From positions 620,001 through 684,000 of the forward strand of contig JANQPX010000030.1 of assembly GCA_028285265.1 (NCBI GenBank): a DNA stretch of 64,000 nt, in the 5' to 3' direction. The notes below the pieces were generated by a model, which was not told the DNA's origin, did no database searches, and was given only the letters and a program-made list of their open reading frames with translations. Below, piece after piece: positions 44,678-52,716 of this stretch; within the stretch, counting starts at the first letter, position 1, and every line of letters starts with the position of its first letter. Made by a program: the position numbers and the translations under genes. Source of the DNA: Geminicoccaceae bacterium. Lineage in GTDB: Bacteria > Pseudomonadota > Alphaproteobacteria > Geminicoccales > Geminicoccaceae.

Positions 44678-45379
44678 ATGACTTTGTTGATGTCGCCGAC
44701 ACCATCTCGCCGGCATGTCCTATGTCAAATCGGCAGTATTGGCTGTTCGGCCTTAGCATGGCCGGCCCTTGCTGCTAATTCGGTGAGTTGGCGAGGGATT
44801 GATGCCCCTTTGAGGTTCACGGCCTATCGCAACGGCAAATTTCTTGGCTCTCATCAGATCAACTTCTCCAAACTTGGAACGCAGCTCGTCGTCGACATCG
44901 AGATAGCTTTTGACGTGAAGCTCGCCTTCATTCCGCTCTACAGTTATCGCCATTCCAACCGCGAGATTTGGGAGGATGGCAAGCTGATATCGCTGAAGAC
45001 GGAGACGGATGACAATGGGACGGCCTTCAATGTGACGGCTGAACGGGTTGGTGATCGTCTCCATGTCTACGGTAGCGGTGGTAAGCTGGACCTTCCTCAA
45101 GACACACTAACAACGAGCTATTGGAATGAGGAGGCCGTGGGAGCAGGCGTCTGGCTCGATACCCAAGCCGGTAATCTTGTGCGCTCGACAGTGACGAAAA
45201 GGGAGCTCGAGACCGTGACCGTTGAAGGGGTGCCTGTCGATGCCGTGCCTTACGATTTGGACGGCGATATCACCTGCCGTCTTTGGTACGCTGAAGGTCG
45301 ATGGGTGAAGCTATCATTTCTTGGCGACGACGGATCGACGATCGACTATGCCCTTGAGAAGTCGGACGAACGGGCATGA
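44678..45379 (+). CDS. DUF6134-family protein, exported
   Basis: 233 aa with a Tat-like signal, SRRHVLCQIGSIGCSALAW, cleavage near ALA at 33. The mature part is beta-rich, starting LRFTAYRNGKFLGSHQINFSK and with VEIAFDVKLAFIPLYSYRHSNREIWEDGKL and TYWNEE-like TSYWNEEAV later, the DUF6134 pattern. Probably a periplasmic lipocalin-like barrel. Its TGA overlaps the following SDR gene ATG (ATGA), so it is translated together with it. Confidence 0.8.
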   Translation: MTLLMSPTPSRRHVLCQIGSIGCSALAWPALAANSVSWRGIDAPLRFTAYRNGKFLGSHQINFSKLGTQLVVDIEIAFDVKLAFIPLYSYRHSNREIWEDGKLISLKTETDDNGTAFNVTAERVGDRLHVYGSGGKLDLPQDTLTTSYWNEEAVGAGVWLDTQAGNLVRSTVTKRELETVTVEGVPVDAVPYDLDGDITCRLWYAEGRWVKLSFLGDDGSTIDYALEKSDERA

Positions 45380-46134
45380 CTGGGCGCGTTGTCTGGATCA
45401 CCGGTGCCAGTTCAGGCATTGGACGGGCTCTGGCTTTGACCCTTGCAAAGAGAGGAGATCGTGTCGCGGTGAGTGCGCGCAGCGAGACCGGTCTTCAACA
45501 TCTTGCCGAGGAGGCCGCCGGCTTCGCTGGCTCGATTCATCCTTATCCGCTGGACATCACCCAACCCGAGACTTGTGCTGACACAGTCGACCGGATTGCA
45601 GGTGACCTTGGCGATATCACGCTTGCCGTTTTGAATGCTGGCACTCATCATCCGGTCGAGGCTCATGCCTTTGCGGCAAGCGACTTCGCCAAACTGATTA
45701 ATATCAATTTGATCGGCACCGGTAATTGCTTGGATCCGTTGCTCAAGCGAATGATTCCGGCACAGAAAGGACATATTGCGATTGTCGCCTCTGTGGCAGG
45801 ATATCGTGGTCTTCCAACATCAGCCTACTATGGAGCAAGCAAGGCGGCACAAATTAATCTTGCCGAGTCGCTCAAGCTCGATCTCTATCGCTACGGCATT
45901 AAGCTGCAGCTCGTAAATCCTGGTTTTGTGAAGACGCCGCTTACTGACAAGAATGATTTTCCGATGCCCTTCTTGATGGATGTTGATGAGGCGGCGGAGC
46001 GAATGGCCCGAGGTTTTGACGGCCGTTCTTTTGAGATTACGTTCCCTCGTCGATTCGCTTATTTGTTAAAGCTCTTACGCTTACTGCCGTATCGGCTGTA
46101 CTTCCCTCTTGTTGGACGTATCACCCGGGCGTAG
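45376..46134 (+). CDS. Short-chain dehydrogenase/reductase
   Basis: 252 aa, classical SDR: nucleotide loop WITGASSGIGRALAL near 8-22, NAGTHH near 88, active site Ser in VASVAGYRG and YYGASKAA near 154. The C-terminal basic-hydrophobic stretch (FPRRFAYLLKLLRLLPYRLYF) resembles membrane-associated SDRs. Coupled to the DUF6134 gene by an ATGA overlap; a role in lipid or terpenoid modification is possible but inferred. Confidence 0.88.
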   Translation: MTGRVVWITGASSGIGRALALTLAKRGDRVAVSARSETGLQHLAEEAAGFAGSIHPYPLDITQPETCADTVDRIAGDLGDITLAVLNAGTHHPVEAHAFAASDFAKLININLIGTGNCLDPLLKRMIPAQKGHIAIVASVAGYRGLPTSAYYGASKAAQINLAESLKLDLYRYGIKLQLVNPGFVKTPLTDKNDFPMPFLMDVDEAAERMARGFDGRSFEITFPRRFAYLLKLLRLLPYRLYFPLVGRITRA

Positions 46135-46446
46135 CTCACTTCAGAGTCAGCCAGCAAGAGACCTCGCCCGTCCTCATCATTGCTAGTCAATCGGGGGACC
46201 ATCGGAGGACCTTAAGAGCCGTGCGGCAGGAAGACTTGCAGGGACAACAGGAAGCCTGTCGGAGCTTTCGGCGTTGTTACACACTTCTGCGTCAGGTTGC
46301 ACCACGGTCAAGAGAGCCCTGCGGAAACACGCTGATATCGGCGGTGAAACGCCTTTGCAAGCTCAGGCAGCTAATGACCGGCAAGACAGGCGCGTTGCTC
46401 GTTTTGCGCAGAGTTCGCGACCGCTGGGCCGGATATAGGAGGTCAT
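46135..46446. other. Intergenic region
   Basis: 312 bases between the SDR gene and the small membrane protein. An 87-codon plus-strand GTG frame runs through it into the small gene on the other strand, but it has no recognisable domain and a poor ribosome site, so I do not call it. No hairpin or repeat stands out. Confidence 0.4.
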
Positions 46447-46650
46447 CTAGCGATCCTCGCTACGCCGGTCACGCCGCCCTTTAGGGGCTGGGCCGTGGAT
46501 CAGCAGATAAATGGGTAGAACGATGACCATCAAGAGGAACGTTCCGACCACCCACCCGACGATTGACCAAAAAGGCAAATGTCGCGTGCGCGCATGGATC
46601 AGCACAAAGAGCGCGGCAGCGATCGCAAGAAGAAATCCCACAATTTCCAA
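46447..46650 (-). CDS. Small two-span membrane protein
   Basis: 67 aa, TTG start at 46650 with AGGA nine bases upstream. Two hydrophobic helices (IVGFLLAIAAALFVLI, then SIVGWVVGTFLLMVIVLPIYLL) joined by a short basic loop, and a cationic tail KGRRDRRSEDR. Resembles small DUF-type inner membrane proteins; function unknown. It stands alone between gaps. Confidence 0.6.
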   Translation of the reverse strand: MEIVGFLLAIAAALFVLIHARTRHLPFWSIVGWVVGTFLLMVIVLPIYLLIHGPAPKGRRDRRSEDR

Positions 46651-47155
46651 TGGCGCGTTCCTCGAATTTGTGTCCGGGAAAACTGATCCGGCCCCATACT
46701 CTTTGTTGCAAAAGTTTCATGCGCGCGGCGTCTTGTCCACCGATCAAACGACTTCGGTTCTTTGTTCTGTGCTGCGTTGTCTACAATTCGCAAAGCCAGG
46801 GCGGTGGGCTGACGCCCGTCCGGCAATCGATGTCCAATTTTTTTATATTGTTCGTGATTAAAATAACGCTTTGGTTATATTTGCGGCAGAGTGCGTATGC
46901 CTGCGGTGTGTTCTCCTGGTCCACGTTTCAGGATCGAGGCTGACGACTTGGCATCCTCGAACTGTTCCATGTTCGCGCGTGTTGATCAGGCTGGTATCGG
47001 CATCAAGACGATGCCGACCTTCGCCATGCCACTCATGATGGGGTAGACGATGTGGTGACTGACCTATCGGATGAGAAACAGTTGGCGTGTCACACCTCTC
47101 AGGCTGGTGATGATAGCCATCGGCGTACGCTTTACTTGATCGCACGCGGTCAGCG
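46651..47155. other. Intergenic region before the flippase gene
   Basis: 505 bases. The stretch 46820-46880 is AT-rich (TTTTTTTATATTG, GATTAAAATAACG) and likely carries the promoter of the flippase gene; no clear -35/-10 pair was found. A few short frames occur but none has a Shine-Dalgarno or a recognisable product. Confidence 0.4.
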
Positions 47156-48532
47156 ATGAACTCTGCCTTCTTCGATCGATTGCGCAAGGGCATCGCGTCC
47201 GAGGTCTTCGCGAATGTGACGAGGATTATTATCCAGGTGGGCGGCGTGCCGCTGTTCTTGGCGTTCTGGGGCCCTGCGGGATATGGTGAGTGGCTTCTCT
47301 TGACCGCAATCCTAGGCTATCTCCGCCTTTCCAGCGTGGGTTTCGGTCAAGCGACGCGCAACCAGATGGCCATGGACGTAAGTGCTGGTGATCGGGATCG
47401 GGCACTTCGGTACTTTCAGAGCACGAGTGTCCTGTTCCTGTTCATCGGTTTGGTCGTGCTCGCCGGGCTCAGCCTAGCATCGACGGCAGCGCCGAGCCTT
47501 CATCACGTCTTTAGTTTCGAGCTTCTCAGCCCCGACGGTTTGCGGCACGCGCTCTTGATCCTCGGCATTGTCATCGCGATCAATCTTCAAGTCGACCTGC
47601 TTGACGCTGGCTTTCGTTGTGAAGGCCATTATGGCTTGAGCACATTCCTGATCATGTTCAGTGACCTCGTCACTTTTGGTCTTGTCGTCATCGTTATGAT
47701 GGCAGGCGGCGATCAGGTCATGGGGGTCGCCTGTTATCTCTTTGGCGCCGTTTTCCGTTTCGCTTGTCTTCGACTGACACTCTACCGTCTCGTCCCTTGG
47801 CTCGACTTCGGGATTCCGAAGTCGAGCCTTCGAACCATAAGAACTCTAGCTTTACCGTCACTTGCCTTCATGGCATTTCCCTTTGGTCAGGCGATGGGAC
47901 TTCAAGGGTCTCTGATCGTTATCGGCGCGGTGCTTGGTCCTTCGGCGGTCGTCATATTCAATACGGTACGCATGCTCAGCCGATACACCGTACAACTTAC
48001 GGTCGCCTTTGCGCGGCTTGGCAGTCCTGAGATCGCCTACGCATATGGACGAGGTGATATGTCCCTCGTTCGTCAAGTGCATTGGCAAGTCTGCCGGTTT
48101 GGGTTTTGGGCGGCGTTCCTGGCTTGTGGCTTCCTGGCGATTGCTACACCTTGGATTCTCGCGCTCTGGACATCAGGCCAAGTGCCCGCTTCGCCCGACA
48201 TGTATCTGACTCTTCTTGCGGCGGTTTGTATTTGGGCCGGACACACGCTGGTCGCCCTCGTTCTCCAGGCCACCAACAATCACCAGCGGTTTGCGCTGGT
48301 CTTTCTCACGTTAGGGATCGCGGGTTTATTGCTTACCATCCCGCTTGCCCGAAGCCATGGCCTGCCTGGCGTAGCGTTTGCCGGCCTCATGGTTGAAATC
48401 GCTTTGCTTGTTTATGTACTTCCACGGGCTGCACGGTTTGGTGGTGGCAAGGTCGGAGCTTTCCTTCGCCATGTTCTCACCCCGCCATCGCCGATGACAC
48501 TTCGCCTTCTTGTTGCCAAGACGATTGGCTAG
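47156..48532 (+). CDS. Oligosaccharide flippase (Wzx/MVF type)
   Basis: 458-aa multi-pass membrane protein with 12-14 hydrophobic segments. The N-terminus RLRKGIASEVFANVTRIIIQVGGVPLFLAFWGPAGYGEWLLLTAILGYL is the typical MATE/MVF polysaccharide exporter start; CLRLTLYRLVP near 205, TVRMLSRY near 275 and LATPWILALW near 340 follow the same family. It would move lipid-linked oligosaccharides across the inner membrane. No glycosyltransferase gene is directly adjacent. Confidence 0.82.
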   Translation: MNSAFFDRLRKGIASEVFANVTRIIIQVGGVPLFLAFWGPAGYGEWLLLTAILGYLRLSSVGFGQATRNQMAMDVSAGDRDRALRYFQSTSVLFLFIGLVVLAGLSLASTAAPSLHHVFSFELLSPDGLRHALLILGIVIAINLQVDLLDAGFRCEGHYGLSTFLIMFSDLVTFGLVVIVMMAGGDQVMGVACYLFGAVFRFACLRLTLYRLVPWLDFGIPKSSLRTIRTLALPSLAFMAFPFGQAMGLQGSLIVIGAVLGPSAVVIFNTVRMLSRYTVQLTVAFARLGSPEIAYAYGRGDMSLVRQVHWQVCRFGFWAAFLACGFLAIATPWILALWTSGQVPASPDMYLTLLAAVCIWAGHTLVALVLQATNNHQRFALVFLTLGIAGLLLTIPLARSHGLPGVAFAGLMVEIALLVYVLPRAARFGGGKVGAFLRHVLTPPSPMTLRLLVAKTIG

Positions 48533-48552
48533 TTGGGTGTCATCGAGATGCC

Positions 48553-49557
48553 CTAAGGTTTGACCCCATTCACGACGTTGCGCAGGACACCATTCTGGAG
48601 AAAGTCAGCGACCGTCCGCACCGATTTTCGGCGCATATCGGCATGACCATCAGGGGAATACCAGGCTGCGTGTGGCGTCAAGAGGAGCCGCCCATCGATC
48701 CAGGGCTCACGCCGCTTAAACGCTTGGAGGAGGGGGGAATCAGGATCGGGGGGCTCGTGTGGGAGCACATCGATTCCGGCACCGTCGATCCGGCCAGCAC
48801 GAAGAGCTGCCTCCAATGCTGGAATGTCGATCAAACCGCCTCGAGCGGTATTGATCAAAAGGGCGCCTGGCTTCATCGAGTCCAAGGCGTCGCTATTGAT
48901 CATGCCAGCGGTTTCGGCATTCAAGGGGCAGTGAAGGCTGACGACGTCGACGCTGCTCAGCAGGGCTTGGAGTGTCGGTTCACGACGAAATCCAAGACCA
49001 AGATCGGTGCCGTCGGACACATAGGGATCGAAAAAGGCCACGTCCATGTCCAGGCCATGCGCCCGTCTCGCTGCCGCGGTACCGATGCGACCGAGGCCGA
49101 CCACACCGAAACGTGTGCGCCGGAGACGCCGGACGAGCGGCACGCCGGACCAGTCCCAGCCGGCTCGCGGATTGGCGATCAAACGCTGGTGGTACGAGAC
49201 CAAGCCGCGTGCAAGAGCCAGCATCAGGGCAATGGCATGATCAGCGACCTCGGTCGTGCCATAATCCGGTACATTGCAGACGGGAATACCCCGATTTGCT
49301 GCCGCCTGGATATCGATGTGATCAAAGCCCACTCCAGCGCGGACGATGATCTTGCAACTGTCAAGGCGGTCGATGATGTCAGCATTGAGCGGGATGTCGA
49401 TATAGGGAATGAGTGCATCAGCTTGACGCCAGAGATGGTCGGCAACGTCGTCCGCCTTTCGCCCTTGGACGATCGCAAGGTCGGCATTGTTGGGCAAAAC
49501 TGTGCGTTCGATGGCGGCATTGTCGTCGAATGTTGCGTCTGGAAACAGGATCATCAT
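48553..49557 (-). CDS. C-terminal-binding-protein-like D-2-hydroxyacid dehydrogenase
   Basis: 334 aa from the ATG at 49557 (MMILFPDATF). D-isomer-specific dehydrogenase fold: GVGFDHIDI near 78, Rossmann loop VVGLGRIGTAAARRAHG near 152, LHCPLNAETAGMI near 208, catalytic Arg in NTARGGLID near 236, Glu in HEPPDPDSPL near 268 and His in TPHAAWYS near 294. The PDATF/GVGFDHID wording marks the CtBP branch. Last gene of the minus-strand block; no Shine-Dalgarno is evident. Confidence 0.9.
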   Translation of the reverse strand: MMILFPDATFDDNAAIERTVLPNNADLAIVQGRKADDVADHLWRQADALIPYIDIPLNADIIDRLDSCKIIVRAGVGFDHIDIQAAANRGIPVCNVPDYGTTEVADHAIALMLALARGLVSYHQRLIANPRAGWDWSGVPLVRRLRRTRFGVVGLGRIGTAAARRAHGLDMDVAFFDPYVSDGTDLGLGFRREPTLQALLSSVDVVSLHCPLNAETAGMINSDALDSMKPGALLINTARGGLIDIPALEAALRAGRIDGAGIDVLPHEPPDPDSPLLQAFKRREPWIDGRLLLTPHAAWYSPDGHADMRRKSVRTVADFLQNGVLRNVVNGVKP

Positions 49558-49677
49558 GGCAGGTACGAGCCGTCTTTCATTTGTCTGTAGGACACTAGTT
49601 TGAACCGATCGGCTGCAACCGTCCATTGTGGATTCGACGCTTCGTCATCGGCGATGACGGTGTTGGATGACTGAACG

Positions 49678-50307
49678 TCAAGCGATGATCTTGCGAAAGG
49701 TCAGATTGATCCTTGCGCCCACAGGTCTTTTGGTCTTTGGAACTTGGTGGCGCCACGCCGCTTGGCAGCGCCCGCGCATAATCAAGCAGGATCCATGTGC
49801 AAGATCGAGTGAAAGCCTTGCATCAGCGGTTCGATGTTTCAGGTGGAACCGCCTGGTTGCGCCTAGCGAAAGACTAGCGATTTCAGGCTCGTTACCAAGG
49901 GATGGTTCGTCGTCGCTGTGCCATCCCATACTATCCTGCCCGTCACGATAGAGGTTGATGAGGACGCTGTTGAACTCAGCTGATGTCCGCCGTTCAACGA
50001 GAGCCTTCAGGGCCCTGAGTTCTGGTGTCAACAGCGCAGGTTGATGGTCAATCCCACTGTAGCGATAGCCATGATCGCCATACCAGGCGGTCAAGCGTGG
50101 GAGAGGGATTTTCCGACCGAAGAGCGACGCCTGCTCCTGGTGCCAGTCCACCCCGTCGGTCAAGCACGCTAGGACGCGATCCGCCTCGGTGATCGTGAGC
50201 ATCCTCTCGATCAGGTAAACTTCACCATCCCTAGGCAACAGATTGGTCTGATGAGACCGGGGAGACGCATCAACGTTTGGAGCGGAAGAGATTTTCGCCT
50301 TGCTCAT
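49678..50307 (-). CDS. AlkB-like 2-oxoglutarate/Fe(II) dioxygenase
   Basis: Repairs alkylated bases by oxidative demethylation. 209 aa from the ATG at 50307. Jelly-roll motifs: LTAWYGDHGYRYSG near 89, NSVLINLYRDGQDSMGWHSDDEPSLG near 126-150 with the HxD pair, LSLGATRRFHLKH near 160 and the distal His/Arg in WRHQVPKTKRPVGARINLTFR. The group resembles ALKBH2/3-like bacterial AlkB. It overlaps the end of the hlyU gene by 38 bases, implying coupling. Confidence 0.88.
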   Translation of the reverse strand: MSKAKISSAPNVDASPRSHQTNLLPRDGEVYLIERMLTITEADRVLACLTDGVDWHQEQASLFGRKIPLPRLTAWYGDHGYRYSGIDHQPALLTPELRALKALVERRTSAEFNSVLINLYRDGQDSMGWHSDDEPSLGNEPEIASLSLGATRRFHLKHRTADARLSLDLAHGSCLIMRGRCQAAWRHQVPKTKRPVGARINLTFRKIIA

Positions 50308-50569
50308 CGATAATCTGCTGCGCCTTGGTGATCGAGAATGCGATGGCATCGTCACGTGAGCTATGGGTATCGACGCGGATGAACGATTGCTCTTTGACTT
50401 CGCCGTCAATCGACTTTCGAATGATCCCAGCGGTATTCCAGCCCCCGGCCTTCTGTGCTGGAGCCGGCTCGATTTCAAAGCCGTTATATTCGACGGGTTC
50501 TGTTCCCGGCCTACGGGTATCGTCTGAACTGCCGCCGAAGAGCGATTTCAATGATCCCAACAGTCCCAT
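50270..50569 (-). CDS. HlyU-family protein
   Basis: 99-aa protein of the HlyU family: MGLLGSLKSLFGGSSD at the start, EYNGFEIEPAPAQKAGGWNTAGII near 30-55, EVKEQSFIRVDTHSSRDDAIAFSITKAQQIIDEQG near 58-92. HlyU was described as a virulence regulator in Vibrio, but alphaproteobacterial members are of unclear function. It lies between the Atm1-type exporter and alkB on the same strand, 48 bases after the former. Confidence 0.88.
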   Translation of the reverse strand: MGLLGSLKSLFGGSSDDTRRPGTEPVEYNGFEIEPAPAQKAGGWNTAGIIRKSIDGEVKEQSFIRVDTHSSRDDAIAFSITKAQQIIDEQGENLFRSKR

Positions 50570-50617
50570 TTCGGCGTCCTTCGTTGCTCAAAGCTGCGTG
50601 CAAGATCCGACATTCTG

Positions 50618-52420
50618 TCAAACGACCGCAGCTTCGTCGACGGTCGAGTCTTGCTGCCGCGCCCACATATCAGCATAGGTGCCATTCTTCTCTAAGAGAT
50701 CAAGATGTCTACCCTGCTCGATCACCTTCCCCTCATCGAGCACTAAAATGCGATCGGCATCGACGATGGTGGAGAGGCGATGGGCAATCATGAGGGTCGT
50801 GCGCCCTTTGGCAAGACCTTTGAGTGCCGACTGGATTTGTTGTTCGGTCAGGCTGTCGAGGGCTGAGGTCGCCTCATCGAGGATGAGAATAGGCGGATTC
50901 TTCAGGACCATGCGGGCGATCGCCACACGTTGTTTCTCACCACCTGACAACTTGAGACCGCGTTCGCCGACCAGCGTCTCATAGCCATCGGGCAAGCCCT
51001 CGATGAAGTCGTGGATTTGCGCCGCACGTGCCGCCTCTTCAATCGCGGCCTGATCAGCGCCTGCCCGACCATAGGCGATATTGCGGCGGATGGTATCGTT
51101 GAACAGCACGGTATCCTGCGGCACGAGTCCAATCACGGAGCGGAGCGAGTGCTGGGTCACATCGCGGATATCTTGGCCATCAATGAGGATGCGACCGCCA
51201 TCGACATCATAGAAGCGGAAGAGCAGCCGGACGATAGTCGATTTGCCGGATCCGGAGCTGCCGACCACTGCCAGTGATTGTCCCGCCGGCAGATTGAAGT
51301 TGAGATCTTGCAGGATGGGCCGTCTCGCGTCATAGCCGAAATGAACTGCCTCGAAGCGAACTTCGCCTCCTTGCAACGCCAAAGGTCGAGCATCGTCACG
51401 ATCAGCGATCTCTGGCTTGGTCGCTAAGAGGGAGGCGAGGGTTTCAAGGTCGGCGAGCGACTGTTTCAATTCACGATAGACGAAGCCCAGTATATTCAAG
51501 GGCTGGTAGAGCTGCAGCAAGAAGGCATTGACGAGCACGACATCGCCAACGGTCAAACGTCCCGCGACAACCCCTTGGGCTGCGACGATCATGATGGCCG
51601 TAACGCCAATGGCGACGATTGCTGCTTGACCAAAGTTTAACGCCGCGAGTGTTGTTTGAGATTTGACGGCCGCGCCCTGATAACGGCTAAGCGCAGCATC
51701 GAAACGTTCGGCCTCCAACCTCTCATTGGTAAATGTTTTGACCGTCTCGTAGTTCAGCAGGCTATCAACGGCTTTAGCGCTGACGGCGTTGTCTTCTGTA
51801 TTCATCAACCGTCTGTATTGGGTCCGCCATTCCGTCGCGATGATCGTAAACAAGGCATACCCGACGATGGTGACGAAGGTTATCGCAGCGAATGGCCAGT
51901 CGTAGTTGACCAAAAGAATCACGATCACCAGCGCAAACTCAAACAAAGTCGGGAGAATATTGAAGAGCACCATGCCGAGCATGAACGTGATCGCGCGAAC
52001 ACCGCGATCGATGGCGCGCGACAATTCACCAGTGCGCCGTCCGAGGTGATAGCCAAGGGATAATTGAAAGAGATGGTTGAAGACCGATAGGGAGACCTGA
52101 CGTCCTGCATGCTGCGCCACCTTGGCAAAAATCGCATCGCGAAGCTGGGCGAAGAGTGCTGTACCCAGGCGAGCGCCGCCATAGGCAAGAAGTGCGACGA
52201 GCGGAAGGGCAATAACGGCACCTGCCTCTGGCGCAGTCAGTCCGTCGACGACAGCTTTGTAGAAAAACGGAATGGCGACATTGATCAGCTTAGCCAGGAT
52301 CAGCAGCGCGACGGCAATGACGACACGTGCACGGAGCTCACGCGAATCTTTCGGCCAAAGATATGGTGCGAGCCCGACAAGGGCCGGCCAGATTCCCACT
52401 TTCTCCGTCGTGGCCGTCAT
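50618..52420 (-). CDS. Atm1-type ABC transporter (permease plus ATPase)
   Basis: Half-size ABC exporter of the Atm1/ABCB7 group, 600 aa, thought to export glutathione-based sulfur or metal compounds for Fe-S and heavy-metal handling. N-terminal six-helix domain with QLSLGYHLGRRTGELSRAIDRG near 117 (Atm1 signature) and FVYRELKQSLADLE near 300; C-terminal ATPase with GSSGSGKST near 394, LSGGEKQRVAIAR near 498 and ILDEATSALD near 520. Adjacent hlyU and alkB follow on the same strand. Confidence 0.92.
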   Translation of the reverse strand: MTATTEKVGIWPALVGLAPYLWPKDSRELRARVVIAVALLILAKLINVAIPFFYKAVVDGLTAPEAGAVIALPLVALLAYGGARLGTALFAQLRDAIFAKVAQHAGRQVSLSVFNHLFQLSLGYHLGRRTGELSRAIDRGVRAITFMLGMVLFNILPTLFEFALVIVILLVNYDWPFAAITFVTIVGYALFTIIATEWRTQYRRLMNTEDNAVSAKAVDSLLNYETVKTFTNERLEAERFDAALSRYQGAAVKSQTTLAALNFGQAAIVAIGVTAIMIVAAQGVVAGRLTVGDVVLVNAFLLQLYQPLNILGFVYRELKQSLADLETLASLLATKPEIADRDDARPLALQGGEVRFEAVHFGYDARRPILQDLNFNLPAGQSLAVVGSSGSGKSTIVRLLFRFYDVDGGRILIDGQDIRDVTQHSLRSVIGLVPQDTVLFNDTIRRNIAYGRAGADQAAIEEAARAAQIHDFIEGLPDGYETLVGERGLKLSGGEKQRVAIARMVLKNPPILILDEATSALDSLTEQQIQSALKGLAKGRTTLMIAHRLSTIVDADRILVLDEGKVIEQGRHLDLLEKNGTYADMWARQQDSTVDEAAVV

Positions 52421-52716
52421 CTGAAGTTGCTCGGACGTCGTCGATCGTCCGGCGAAGCCAGCGGTTTAGCGGGCACTTTCTGTTGCTTCGTTTGGCCCAC
52501 TATGCCCATCCCGTCGGTGACATCCTCGGCTTCGCTGGAGACGACTTCACAGCTCTCTTGCGGAGTTTTCCTGCGTCGATCGAATCGGTCCAGCCCCCCC
52601 TTTGTCGTCCGAACCATCTCAGCTGGGCGAGGCTATCGCTTCTTCTAGCAGTACGTTGCCTAGACCGCGATGATAGGGGGGGCGAGCCCGTGTCGTTCGT
52701 TGTGCGGCAAACGCGC
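52421..52716. other. Intergenic region between acnA and the Atm1-type gene
   Basis: 296 bases. Short frames exist on both strands, including a 66-codon minus-strand one that ends at the Atm1 gene start, but none has a recognisable product or a good ribosome site. No strong hairpin for terminating acnA was found. Confidence 0.4.

Noticed and set aside
46221..46484. 87-codon GTG frame in the gap after the SDR gene
   Set aside because: No recognised domain, poor ribosome site, and its end overlaps a better-supported small membrane gene on the other strand.
48643..49590. 315-codon plus-strand frame opposite the CtBP-like gene
   Set aside because: The minus strand has all catalytic motifs of a D-2-hydroxyacid dehydrogenase; the antisense frame has none of any family.
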